DNA of 64,000 nucleotides from Eopsaltria australis (Eukaryota; Chordata; Aves; Passeriformes; Petroicidae). Shown one piece after another: positions 41,476 through 54,136 of this stretch; within the stretch, counting starts at the first letter, position 1, and the number at the start of each line of letters is the position of its first letter. The notes beneath the pieces were generated by a model that saw only the letters and a list, made by a program, of their open reading frames with translations, did no database searches and was not told where the DNA came from. The translations under genes and the position numbers were made by a program. The DNA is taken from NCBI GenBank assembly GCA_034509425.1, contig JAVTVJ010000012.1:11319001-11383000 (forward strand). Reading direction: 5' to 3'.

Positions 41476-44400
41476 TGTCTGCCAAGAGCACATAAGATCT
41501 ACGGTGTGGTAAGTGATAGTTTGATGGTTTTTCATAAAGGATTTTGGTCTGTTCCTGGTGAAGTGTATAGGACAAAAAAAGACTCATGTTTGTCAATGTG
41601 GATGCACGGAAATAGTAACGATTTTTTGTTAGACTGAAGCTTCTTTTTAAACTCAAACAGTGTCTTGGAATGTTTGTTACTATGAGATTTGTCTTCAAAC
41701 TGCAGCTGAATTTCACACGTACTATCAGGGTGCCTTTATCATCAGCTCTCTTAAAATACACACATTTGTGCTAATACTTTTCTGGACTCCAAATCACAAT
41801 TTCAAACTGACTCTGTCCTATCTTTACCTACTTTTCCTTTAGTGGGATGTCTGCAAATTAATCTGACAAAAAGCCAGTACTAAACCTTGATCTATCCAAG
41901 AAAAAATCAGATCACGAATAAACAGGATCTGGATTTATATCTCACTACAGCAAGTCTGAAACTGGCTCTTGTATTTCTTTGATGTCTGACATAGTTTAAC
42001 TGCTGGTGATCTTGAACCAAATGTTGGATGGATGTGTGCATATGTGTATGAAACTACATAATTTCTAGTAAAAGGTATTTGATCACATTTTCCAAGAAGA
42101 ATGGAGAAACGCAGGTTGAGGGAGGAATTATTTTTAATTGAAATGTTAGGTGTCTCATGGTCATTCAGTAAATGAATCCATCACGATAGTGATGTTTCCA
42201 GAGAAACTTTCAAAGTTATTCCCTAGAAACAAAATGAAGATCAATTACCTCATGCAAAATTACAATAGACTTACAGAATGGCAATCAATGGCATGCAATG
42301 GGAATAGTGGCAAAGACAGGTTCTTTTTCCTTTTAGTCTATCAGTCATAGTAATCAGCTGCTTCTTTCTTTGTCCTGACAGACGGATTATGAGGAGAAAG
42401 TGCTATTAATATAAGGAGAGGTGTTTTCTTGCCAGTATATGCCCTTTTCCTTGATGATGTTGAAATATCTGTACAAAAGGTAGGCCTCTCTCTGTGCCAG
42501 TGTGCCATCAAGAGCAATCTCACAGCAAAGGAGGAAAGGAGGTCCATCACTAGCTTCTTCCCACCACAGGGCAGATTTCCTGTGATGACTCAGCCCAAAG
42601 TTGTGCACTGGGCTTCCTTTATCTGCAAACACTGCAAATGGCCATCAATAGCAAATCACATGGGGATTCAGAGCCCCTCCTTCAGCAATGTAAGAGAAAA
42701 ATAGATTTTTACAGATGAAAGAACAGCATGAAATGCTGCAGAAGCAGCTCCTTTAATAATTCATTAATCTAATTATTGTTGTTATTAATGATGATACCAT
42801 GCTTAGAGCCATTAGTACAAATCTTAAATAAATGCAGGGCAAGCATGTTTTTCATAGCCTGGAATTACACTCTCTAAGGGATATTCATAAGGTAGAAAGC
42901 TGCATTATAATAATATGCATTATGGTTGTTATATCAGTTAATTCTGCTGAACTTTTCTAATTTTTGGATTTGCTTATAAATCTTAATTAACCACTGTGGA
43001 ATTGAATGCAAATTAAAGATTACCAAAACCAAAATAAAGTGTTTAGATAAAATCTGTTAAATTATGAGAATGAATTCTGTCACTTATTAAGAATAATAAA
43101 TTAATTGGCCTTAGGTTTTACCACAGCCATAACACAAAAACACATTTTATTCCTGGTTTTCAATATTAAGAGCAAATTGAAATATTCAGGCAAATTGTAT
43201 TCAGGCAAATCTCTTATGGAGATGCCATCAGTGTATATAAGTCAAGGAAGCTACTCATTTGGCAATGCCCTCCATCCTCTGAAGTTAGATGGGCAACTGT
43301 CTTCAAAAATCATGTGCTGATGTAAAATGCAGCTTGGCTTTGTCACTTTCACCACTAAAGTGTCATATGCATCACCACTTACATATACACAGTAACTGCT
43401 TCCTTTGAAAGTTTTGTGATGTTGATGAGAAAAATCCCATCGACAATGAAGAGATGTTTATCCTCAACAGAGCTGGAAACCATTTGCTATATTCTGGTGA
43501 CCTATCTGAATATCACCACACCCCACACCCCCCACCCCTCACATTCAGTGGAAACAATAAGTCTAAGAGAAAACCTGATAGCCCAGTGGGAACCAGTCCC
43601 TGCCACAGTTGCTGGACAAATGGAAAGTTCAGAGATTTTCAGAGGTTTTTTGAGAGGCCTGGAGATCCCTCTGTGCTCTTTGATTCTGAAATGCCTCAGC
43701 AATTCTATATGTTAGCCTATAATGTGTTACAAAAAAAAGACCCCACAGCTCTTCAAATGATGTTTGTCCAATGATCTCCTATGATAAAGTTTTAAATCAC
43801 ACCCTACACATGCTGAGCCTCATGCTCTTGTGTATTTCTGTCCCTGTCCTTGGTATTGAGTTACTGATTCCAGCACTAGTGGCTGTAGCTGCAATATTGA
43901 GGGAGCAGCAGGAATGAAACTTCTGTTCACCCCTTCATGCTGCACAGAGCAGATAAAGCACACTCCTGTGCTAGCTGAGCAGGAGGGCCAGCTGTGGCTC
44001 CTTCAGCCACTGCAGAAAATCTCTGCTTGCATTCAGGATAATAGGCAAGGATTCACTCACTCATGGGCCATCACAGTCTATCCTGCTTATCTAGCCTTCA
44101 TCTTTGAACGTAGAATATTTACTGGAAAAAAATAGATTATAGGTTTTTTGAAAAAATCTTGCCTCATTTTAGAGACTGCAATGATGGTGCTGCTGCCTTG
44201 GGAGCTTACTGATGTTTAAATACCACTGTTGTAAGGAAATGGCCTTTTCCATGTGTCAAACTGCACCTTGTAAGCCACTTGGACTGCGATCCTTTCTGGG
44301 TAGCCAGGCAGATAAGCTCCTCCTGCCACACACACCTTTTCAATGTCTAAATGTGTAAGAAAGTGATCAAATTACTCCTCAGTTTTCTTCTTGGGTGATC

Positions 44401-47131
44401 AAATATCCTGAATCCTTGAGACATGCAATATGTTTTTCTAGTCCCTGGATCCTCTTTTGTGAAATTTAGATTGTGCAGCAGAAAGCAATTAACATCTTTT
44501 AAAAACTGGCACGCACATAAGATTTTATCATACAAAACAACCAGCAGAGAGATGCTTCTCTCCTATTGTGGGCTCATCTGTGCTTCACTACTAATAAATT
44601 TATATTTCTCTTCACTGATATATTGCCAAAATGTCATAAGTGTGGAACATTACATTTATTTAGCCTTAGTGCCACTCATAAGGCAGCACTAATTCTTTTT
44701 AGGAATTACTCTGCCATAGTTAATGGTACTAACAAAGATCATGTATCGATTTCCAGTCAAACCAAGAGGAAATGCATTATTTCACAGGTGTGCCTTCTCT
44801 GGGGTTACTAAAGCAGATTTAGACTTGAGCCTCTTCTACCTGAAAGGTCAGTAATTTAGTAATGCCAGCTAGTTGGCTCTTTTCTTTTTACCTCATTAAT
44901 ATAACAAAGGGCAGCTATATCCAGAATGGTTATTATGGAATACATGTTATGCCCATCTGTTACAGTGGGATATCGAGAGCCTGGAGAGGATGATTCATAA
45001 CTCTGAGGCAATGTCCTATGGAAAGCACAGAGCATGGTGGCAGATGGGAAGAGATGGATCCGAGCAGATGGACCTGGGTGTGGTTCACGTCTCACGCGCT
45101 GGTTTACACTGGGACAGAGCTCTGGGGCTAATTTCTTGCCAGCAGGAGCAGCCTGCAATGTGCACTTGTAGCAATCACCAGCAGATACCAAAATAATTCC
45201 GCTGAGGAGGCAGGCGTGCTCACAGTGCTGCTTATCCCAGCACGAGCACTGGCACAGCAGCTGCACAGCAATAGCCATGGGCAGCATTTGCTTTCAGAAC
45301 AGAGTGAGAAACCACAAAACGTGCTAAGGTATGACTGCTGATGGTGCCTGAGTGTATTCTGGATTGACTGACAGGGCTCCCCAGATGCCCTCAGTTACTA
45401 GTCAGTGACAGCAAGGTGACAAGCACATTGACAGCAGAATGTACGGTACCATATCATCTCCTGAAATGGTGGCAAGTACAGGAATGTCAGGATTTGACTG
45501 AGGAAGGCAGTTCTTGGTAATGTTAGAGATCATAGTTTGACTTGCAATATAGTGTTTTCAAACAATATATTAATACTTGTGATGCTCCAAAAAAGCAGCC
45601 TAACCAAATGAAACGTTTAGCAATGACACTGTTTTGGAAAAGTGAATCACACTGATTAAATAGTACTTTCCATTTAAAATTTGAACTTGCCATTACTAAT
45701 ATCACATGTGCTACTCATTTGATGAAATAGAGCACAGCCCAGATCTCACCAAACTCCCCAGAAACCTTTCCTCACAATCTGACAGGAGCTAGCTTACACT
45801 TTTTGTACACTCATATTGGTTTTGGGAAGAAAGTTGTTCCACGAAACAAACATTTATAAGGTGAGATAAGATGATGAGAAGGAGAAAAAAGTAATATACT
45901 TTACCACAGGTGCTTCCCTTCACTGTTGCCATACACAAGGGAAATAAAATTTTATTTTTACACTTAGCTCAATTAATTTATCAAATTGGTGCTCACTATA
46001 GATAAAGGTCAGCATGTACAAGTAATTTCTAATAGCTGCAACTTTTATGTGAATTCTTAAGTGCTCTTAAGAAAAATGGGAGCCATGTTGGAGACAAGGG
46101 CATTCTTCCATTCTGTGCTGAGATAATGACTTCTTTAATATCCTCTTTATAAGAATCTTTGTGGTTTAGCACCTCATACGAAATTTAATACTTTTCTACA
46201 AATGGCTGACAGCAAGGAAGAAATACAATTATCTCAGGGAAAAGAAGTTATTTTTAGAGCTCTGTATTGTCTGCTTGGCATCAGTTTTTTTATAATACTT
46301 GATGTGTGCATGTCCCTGCACGTATACATATATAACATGTATATAATTGGACTACTCACTGCACTGTATTCAGACTCTGATCTTATTTACATCTCTGCTG
46401 TGGGAGGTTTATATCCAGGTGCAGTTGCTGACCAGTTCACCCATAGCCTTTATTCATTGTCTGGTGCAGCCACTGGTAAGGCAAATGCTACTGGTAGTAG
46501 CAGTTTGCTAGTAGTTAATATAGGAAAAAAAATGTGTGTTTGGAAAATAATAGTCATTAAATCTCTCCTTTTAAATTAATTAGAAAATAGAGACTGTGCT
46601 GGTGATGTACGTTTAAGATGACATAATACTGGTTAGGTAGGAGTGGCCATGCAATACAGGATCACAGCTTCCCATAATTCAGGGAAGGGTATTTCCTTGG
46701 CTACAGTGATTCTCTCCAAAGCCATTTTCCAGCAGTCTTAGATGTCTGTGAGTGCACGTGCATACCTGCACACATGCTGCTCCCCTGCTGACTGCATGCA
46801 CTGTGCCCTCAAGGAGAAGTGATGCCCAACACAAGAAAAGAGCAAAACAACATCCCAGGATGGCAGGAGAGGGGAGACCATGGGCAGAGTGACTCTGGCC
46901 TAGCAGGGACTCAGCACAGCATCAGGGCTCTCTGTTCCTTTAGTGTCTGTTTCATGTGATCATGCTGCCACTGAACCAAATATTTCAGATACCTTCCTTG
47001 TTGGTAAAACTTTGGGAGCATATTTTCTTGTCCTGTCTTGAATGGCATAGAGTGAAAATTACTGGGATGTGTTTTTCTTTTGGTAAATTACACAACCATT
47101 TATTCTTGCAAAAAGGTTGTGTAAGAGGGAA
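41476..47131. other. intergenic, with an AT-rich TAAT-dense segment
   Basis: There is no gene or recognised element between the short CR1 fragment and the microsatellite. At about 42715-43035 non-repetitive AT-rich sequence carries many TAAT/ATTA cores (homeodomain-type sites) and few simple repeats. This is the look of a conserved enhancer, but it is unproven without alignment. Confidence 0.5.
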
Positions 47132-47293
47132 GTAATAATAATGATGATAATAATAATAGTTATTGCTATTACTATTATTATTATTAACAATATTAATATT
47201 AATATTAATATTAATAGTAATAGTAATAGTAATGGTAATGGTAATGGTAATAGTAATGGTAATAGTAATGGTAATGGTAATAGTAATAATAAT
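47132..47293. repeat. composite trinucleotide/hexanucleotide microsatellite
   Basis: About 160 bp are made of successive arrays: (TAA)n with GAT interruptions, then (ATT)n, then (AATATT)n, then mixed (TAATAG)/(TAATGG). The (TAA) and (ATT) arrays face each other across ten bases, giving 14-bp perfect complementary arms at 47147-47160 and 47171-47184. Open frames across it (Ser/Asn/Gly or Ile/Thr strings) are repeat artefacts. Confidence 0.97.
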
Positions 47294-50200
47294 GTTGGTG
47301 GGAGCTACTGAGAACATTATCAAAATATATTCTGAGATTAAAAACTAAGCCTGTCTGCAACACTTCAACAATTCTTGAAGTTACAGAGCCTGAAGCTGAA
47401 ATCAGGTTTTCTTGACAAGGATTTATATTCCCAGCATCTGAACATACCATTGGTCCTCCCGACACATTATTGATGAGTTCTGCTTTTGTTGTTGATAAGC
47501 ATTGCTGGCATTGTTGACAACTACAGACCCCAACAGAGTCAATACTGATTGAGGTGAGAGCAGGCATCCTCCCTGCATTCAGCTCTGCACATCATAACTA
47601 TTTCTAGGCTGCAAAAGGGAAGAATGGAAAGTTTTTTTGTGTGTCTAGTATGGAGCTCCATGGTCAATAGCTCAGAAATAATTTAAATGGTTATAGCCCA
47701 TATGGTTATTTGAGCACCTCATTGCAATGCTTATATATTTACAGAACATTTCAAAGCAAATAAAGACATTTAATACTTTTCTCACTGCTATTCATATCTG
47801 AGAATATGGAGAAAATTTCTTTTTTTCCCTGCCTTTCACTGCAAGAGGGAAAAGCATCTTGTTTAAATAAGTAGTTGTTATTCCTGCCTAACATAGCACT
47901 CTACATTTATTCTGTGTTTATTTGCATATAATTATTAATATGATGTTAAGAGCTTAGCAATATTCTTCTTTTTCTTCTCCCTTCTGATCAAGCTGATTTA
48001 TCTGTCTATAGTAATTTCTTGAAATTCAATATGAATTTAGATCATGCTCATAGTATTCCAAGGTAAGGTAAAGACATAATGTTTATTCTAGTAAACAACT
48101 TTTAATTTTAAAACTGTGTTTTCTAAATTACTTCAGTTGCATATCAAAGAGCTCTTCAGAGAAGTAACTAACAGGGACAAAAATAGCCCAAATAAAAGGA
48201 AAAAAAAGGGGAAAACCACAGAAGATTGCAGTAGCAAGGAACCTGGGCTGCATGACATCAGTTTATTTTGTCATCACATTCATATGAGAGACTTCATGGT
48301 GGTTGGTCCTGGAGTTCATTTAAGCTCTGAGAAAATTCTCCCAAATTCTGCTTGTGGCTGCCATTGTGGTAAATATGTCCTTTCTGACCCAGCCAAAATA
48401 CTGATACCTAGTGAGCTATCTTTTTTTCTTCCCCAGCAACATGACAATTCCATGTACTGTGCCATGGCTCAGGGTAGCTCATGTTAGTAATAAAGATGTG
48501 AAGAGTCGAGCAGAGATTTTTTAATAAATATTCTTCAGGACATACAATGGAAAAAAGTAGTGCAATAAAGAGGAATGAACTCTGGGAAAAGAAAAAAGAA
48601 GGGAATGAACGTAAGGACTTGTGAAATGGAGGCAGAAGAAAAAGGAAGAGAAACCTAAGGCTTCATATTGGATAGACTTGCACAGCATAACACTGAACAT
48701 TTTTCTTTGTTAAATATAATGTTTAGATACACGACTGAACCAGCAAAATGAGAGCTGTACTACTGTAGGCAGCTCTCAAAGCTCACTGTTGGGCCTTTTG
48801 TTTTTTGCTCCTGGGTCTGATGATTGGCAGCCTGATAGCTTGCTGAAGCCCAGGGCAGAGGTGGAAAGGACCATGGTGGCTCACAGCAGCCTCATGGGAA
48901 CTTGGGGCACAGTGGCCAGCTCTGCTCCCAAACTTCCTTCTCTTCTGTTTAAGAAACACAGCTTTAAACTAGGGACGTTTTAATGCTTCTCCATAAAGCC
49001 TGCCTACACAGACCAAAATCGCCACCTAGTGAGGATTGTGTCTCAGCTCATTTTACACAAGGTTTTTGTAGATACAACTGAGATAATCGTAATATTCCAC
49101 TGCATTTAAGTTTGAGTGATAATGAGAAACAATATTTTGCAAGAAAAAACCCCAAGAATTTAAGGAAAAATGTATTTGCTGAAGTGACGGGAACACAGGC
49201 ATTTTCCATTAAATAATATTTGTCGAAGCAGAGGTGTTCCTACCACCCCTCACTGCAATCATTGAGGTGGTTACTTTAATGTCTTCAGAATGTATTTACA
49301 GGAATCTTGAGTGAAGATCCAGATTTAATGTCTGCATTGTGTGTCTTATGCCTCCTGCACAGGTAGTGCAGCCTTCAAAAGGTCTCTGAGTTCTTTGCAC
49401 CTTCAAAAGGTCTCGGAGTTCTTGATCCTGGTTTCTCTGAATGAACTGCTAAAAATAAACTGCCTAACTAACTAAAACTCAGAGAAGTTTCCAGATGTGG
49501 TTTCACTTTTAGTATGCCTGTAATGAGTTGAAGTGAATGCACAACAAAGAAAAGATAAAACCTGTATGTACCACGTTAGCAAGTTTTTGGAAAGGCTTCC
49601 AGCTAATTCCATTTTGCAGGTTCTTTTTGCTTGGTCTAGAGTGATCAAGACACTTTTCTATTATTTCTACTATGAAACACCATATATAAGCATTTTCCTG
49701 TTACAGCAATGAAATAAACTGACTATTAAGGTTTTAAAAAATGCATAGCAAATCACTCTTAAGATTTTATTTAAAAAACAATGACAGGTAAATATACTAT
49801 ATTTTAGATTCTTTTTTCCTGTCCTACATTTAGTCTTTTAAAATTAACATTGTAAAGACTGCACAATTATGAACATAAAGCACAAGAGAAAGTAAGGCAA
49901 AATACACATGAACCCCCAAATACAAGAGCTGTAACTTACAGATAACCACACGAAAGAATTCTGAAGAAATGAGTATAACCAACAGTGAGACAGGAAGAAT
50001 TAGTGGTTTTCGCCCTCAGAAAAAGTTATTTTCTGTGACTTGCCTTGGTAGAGATAGTTACGGTGTTTACTGCTGATGAATATTTCTAGATCTTTTTGAA
50101 ACCGTATATGTCAGGCTTACATAAAATCAGATTTTGAATCTACTAGCAGTGTACTGGGGATAAAAAAAACCTTCAGGATTTATGTTTTTCCTCTCCAAAC

Positions 50201-51740
50201 AGGTGTAATTTTAAACTGCTAAATGCTACTGCCTAAATTTATTTCCTGCTTTCCTCAGAAGTAAATCATCCTCTAAGTTTGAACACTAGACTTCATGATG
50301 AAATGTGCTACTCAAACAGAGCACGGGGAATTCTCACAGCAGCAAAATTCAATGCAGAGTTACATGTGGAGTCACAGGCAATACATAGTACACTTCACAA
50401 TACACTGTAGTATCTTACTCCTTGTGTTATGTTATGAGGTCCAAGTGATACATGAACAGGATTGAGACACTGCATTGTGAACCAACAGCCATCAGATGGG
50501 GAAGGAAGACTGGCACTGATCACGTCAAAACAGTGACCAAGAAGTTACATCCTGTACTTCACACATTTCTGGCTCAAACTCAGTAACAAATGTGACTGCA
50601 GCATTGTCTCCCTGTACAACATCTCAGAATGAAGCTTTTTCCTGGGTTGGTTGTGCTCCACAGAACCTATATTAAGTTCACATATACTGAGCTGCCAGAC
50701 AGTGACATGTGCTTGTTCTCTGCATGCCAGGAAGGAGAGCTGACATGTTTGCATGGGGTTACCATGAATACATCAGCAGACCTCAATAGTTTGACCTTTT
50801 CTGTTTTTTTTTTTGTGCTGCAATACATTCTGAGAAGGAGCAGAAACTTTGGTTTACTGTGGATTACTTATTGGGTTGCACTACGAGGATAAGCAAAGAC
50901 AGTGAAGCCATGTGTTTATGCTCTCATTCTGAGAGCACAATCAATCTCAGGAATTGCTTGGTAGGTATTTGGCAGAGTTAAGAGCTCCTTTTGCCCACTA
51001 AGAACTTCCTTTTTGTTTAAGAGTCCTTGGGTCTCCCGTGGTGAAATAATAATTAAGATGATGAATTGCCATAGGCCACACCCCTTGTTTAGACACAGGA
51101 GACCTGGTGCCTCAAATTAGGATACTCACCTCAGTCTCACCAGTTCATTTCATTTAAGGATGTGAGCCTAAGGATGAGTCTGAGGAATTCCTGATTTACA
51201 GGATCAACAGCATCTTCCTCACAGTGTTTCCTCACACATATAATTAAGTATGTGAAATAGAACACGGTGTATGGCTCTCTTTTTTAGACTGTAGCTTTCT
51301 GGATTTAGTACTTGTCAGGACATCTGGTAATCAGCTATCAGATGAAGGAAACTGTGGTGGCAATTTCTCCAATAATTCAATATATGCCTGAGATATGACT
51401 ACGATTAGATGCAAAAAGCTCTGTGTTAAAATGCTAGAAATTTGAAATAAGATTGTTCCTGTATGTAGTTCCTTGTGTGAGGTCAGAAAAACAGCCATGA
51501 CTTTGTTCCCCTGTTGTTAAAAGGAAGGAAGATTTTTTAAACAGGCAGAAATGACAGGTAAGGCCAAGATCCTACAAGAAATCAAAATAAAGCTGCAGGT
51601 GGTATGAAATATAGCACAAATTTAGAAATATTAGGACCATCTCTTGTGAAAATCTTGTGTAAGTCATTGTTTATGTTAAATGAACTTCAGTAACTCATTT
51701 GAAAGGCAACGCGCAATATCTAAATTATCTGAAGAATCAT
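47294..51740. other. intergenic, no gene recognised
   Basis: Contains only the 28-bp tandem duplication at 49.4 kb. Frames such as 48116-48487 (plus) look like chance translation. Confidence 0.6.
49372..49423. repeat. 28-bp-period tandem duplication
   Basis: CCTTCAAAAGGTCTCTGAGT plus TCTT at 49372-49395 recurs at 49400-49423 with one substitution (CTG to CGG). Two copies only. Confidence 0.9.
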
Positions 51741-52425
51741 CATTGAATCATAGAATGGTTTGGGCTGGAAGGAACCTAAAAGATCACCTGGTTTCAAACC
51801 CCCTGCCATGTGCAGGGACAGTTTCCACCAGCCCAGGTTACTCCAAGCCCCATCCAACCTGGCCTTGAACACCTCCAGGGATGGGGCATCCACCGCTTTG
51901 GGCAACCTGCTCCAGTGCCTCACCACCCTCACAGTAAAGAGTTTCTTCCCAATATCTAAGCTAAACCTCCTTTCTCTCTCTATGAAGCCTTTCCCCCTTG
52001 TCCTATTTCTACATGCCTTTGTAGAAAGCTCCTCTCCATCTGCCTTATAGACTCCTTTCAGGTACTGGAAGGCCACAATTAGGCCTTCTCTTTACCAGGC
52101 TGAACAAACCTAACCTCTCAGTCTTTCTTCATAGGAGAGCTGCTCCATTCTTCTAACCATCTTGAAGACTCTCCTCTGGACTCACTCCAACATGTCCATG
52201 TCCTTCCTGTGCTGGGGACTCCAGAGCAGCACTCCATGTGGGGTCTCATCAGAGCAGAGCAGAGCAGAGCAGAGCAGAGGGGCAGAATCTCCTGCCTTGC
52301 CCTGCTGCCCACGCTGCTTTGGATGCAGGATAGGATTGCCTTTCTGGGTTGTGAGTGAACACTGCAGGGCTATGTCCAGCCTCTCATCCACCAGCACCCC
52401 ACAAAAGTTGTATGTGATTGGACAC
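51741..52425 (-). mobile_element. CR1 LINE, 5'-truncated, with part of the reverse-transcriptase ORF C-terminus
   Basis: This is the clearest CR1 copy in the window, about 0.68 kb. Its 3' end is at 51741 (GAATCATAGAATGGTTTGGG on the plus strand). On the minus strand, a 118-codon open frame (51720-52076) includes residues typical of the end of the CR1 pol protein: SLDIGKKLFTVRVVRHWSRLP followed by DAPSLEVFKARLDGAWSNL (given in part). Beyond 52076 the frame is broken, but CR1 similarity continues to about 52415. The open part is relatively well preserved, suggesting a younger copy than the nested one at 56 kb. It is not autonomous. Confidence 0.92.
52251..52280. repeat. (AGAGC)n short tandem repeat within CR1
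   Basis: Five perfect copies of AGAGC and a sixth with one mismatch lie inside the CR1 fragment. CR1 consensus has a single such stretch, so this is a local expansion after insertion. Confidence 0.85.
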
Positions 52426-54059
52426 TAGTACAGTGCTTTTGCCCAAGCTGCCATCAGCTCTGTTTTTCATCCAGCTACAAATCTTGACTTTACCAGGAAA
52501 ATGAAGCAAAAGAAAAGAATCTTTTATCTCTGTATTGAACCTTTAGCAGTTGCTATAGCAATAGCATTTCTCAAAATGCTAGATTCAAAATAACAGCTAC
52601 CGTTGCTCTTGGGACATCATCTTTTACTTTTTCAATATCTCTCACACTCCATTTAAAGAAGCTGTGAGTCTGTGCTCCCATCACCAAAATATTCAAAGTT
52701 AATTTTGAAAACAGAACAAAAAAGGGATTGACCTATTTTCCCACTTTTTTTGCACCTCCCACTGTTTTAGCATTTCCATGCCACATTAGTGATATGTGTG
52801 TGCTCTGATATTCAGTGAGAGATGCTGTAGGACACACTCTGCTGTACAGAGGCTGGATACAGGCTGTAGGTGGTACACTGCTGACAATTCCTCTAGGTCG
52901 GCAGAGATGAGAATTTGACTCTCTCTTGTGCAGCATCTTTGTAATTCACCTGGATCAGGCTTTTTACATACCATCTGATGCAGTCTTTTCCTTAATGTTT
53001 TCCGTTTGGTTTTTGCTGTGGTGGTTAGCTTTTTTTTTGATTGATTTGGTTTGTGTTTCTCTTTTCTGGAGTCCCAGTCCAGAACACACTTTATGTCTTT
53101 CTAGGGTATTAAAGGATTTAGGTGAAATAGTTTGGTTACCCTTAATTCATAGCTAAATAGCCAAAACTTCCCTGAGTCAGTTTAGACTAGCAATTTGTTA
53201 ATAACACAGCCACTGTGGTGCAGCAATAAAAGAAAAATCTTTATGAAAAACACATGCACAAGCTGTTTTGCTCTTTCCCCTTATCAGTGCTAGAGCATCA
53301 CTTATCAGATGCTGCCTTGGATCAGCCGCACTGGGGACCCTGCAGGTGCAGAGGAGCTGGTGGCCTTGGGCAGGGGCAAGCTGCCATCTCGCAGGGCTTG
53401 GGGACCACCAGGAGCTGCTGCCTCAGGCAGAAGGAGAGTCCTGGCAACTCTTAGCAGTGGCCTGTGGGTGCAGCAGCTGCCCCTGGCTCCTGCTGAGCTC
53501 AGTGCTGTGCTTTGCTTTCCTTCCCTGCAGCCTTGTCTGGGCAAGCTGATTTTCTCCGCTGTGGTCCTGCTGGTCCCAAGCACTCCTGTACTCCCACCCA
53601 TGTTCTCTCTCTCTGCTATGTGGAGGTGGGATCAAATTAATAGTTTGGTTCTTTACCACCTTGAAAAACAGAGAACTGGACTTGATGATGAAACTGGTAG
53701 TTAGTATGGAAATTGGCACATGACTAAACTATGGCCCACTGCTCCCTCTCTACTGGCATTTAATCAAGAGTGACATTGCTGAAGACTTGTCACCAGACTT
53801 ATCAGAATTATTTCAGTAACGTCATTCTCTGCAAATGGAAACAGGAAGTGGAATATATTATCTTTATAAGTCAAATTCATACTTCATCTTTTTCAGTGGT
53901 TCTGAGGTTAGATTTGTTGGACACACACACAAAAATAAAAGGCACAGGCTAGGCAGGTGTCTCTGTTAGCCATCAACCTTGTGAGTCAGGACTGGCCACA
54001 GTGACATTAACAACGTGAAGCTTATGCATAGCCACATCAGATCAGAACAATGATCTGCA
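52426..54059. other. intergenic, with a GC-rich patch
   Basis: The segment 53300-53600 is clearly more GC-rich than its surroundings and is open in several frames on both strands. That is expected of GC-rich sequence with few stop codons, and none of the translations resembles a known protein. It could be an old unidentified repeat or an unrecognised exon. Confidence 0.45.
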
Positions 54060-54136
54060 GAGATGCAGATTGTGGCTGATAGTTGGACTACATCATCTTA
54101 ATGCTCTTTTCCAACCTTAATGATTCTAAGATTCTG
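54060..54136 (+). mobile_element. CR1 LINE 3'-end fragment, plus orientation
   Basis: GTTGGACTACATCATCTTAA, then TTTTCCAACCTTAATGATTC and TAAGATTCTG, match the 3' terminus of CR1 in the forward direction, ending in a decayed ATTCTATG-type tail. The 5' limit is approximate because similarity fades upstream. Confidence 0.7.

Noticed and set aside
44856..45287. 143-codon open frame on the minus strand
   Set aside because: No recognised motif; consistent with chance translation.
46985..47567. Open frames with Ile-Thr, Tyr-His or Asn-Gly/Ser strings
   Set aside because: They are translations of the composite microsatellite.
53660..53700. Possible decayed CR1 3' end (CTGGACTTGATGATG)
   Set aside because: Only about 15 bases resemble CR1 and the expected terminal block does not follow.
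53309..53719. Overlapping open frames on both strands
   Set aside because: Expected from low stop density in GC-rich sequence; no protein match recognised.
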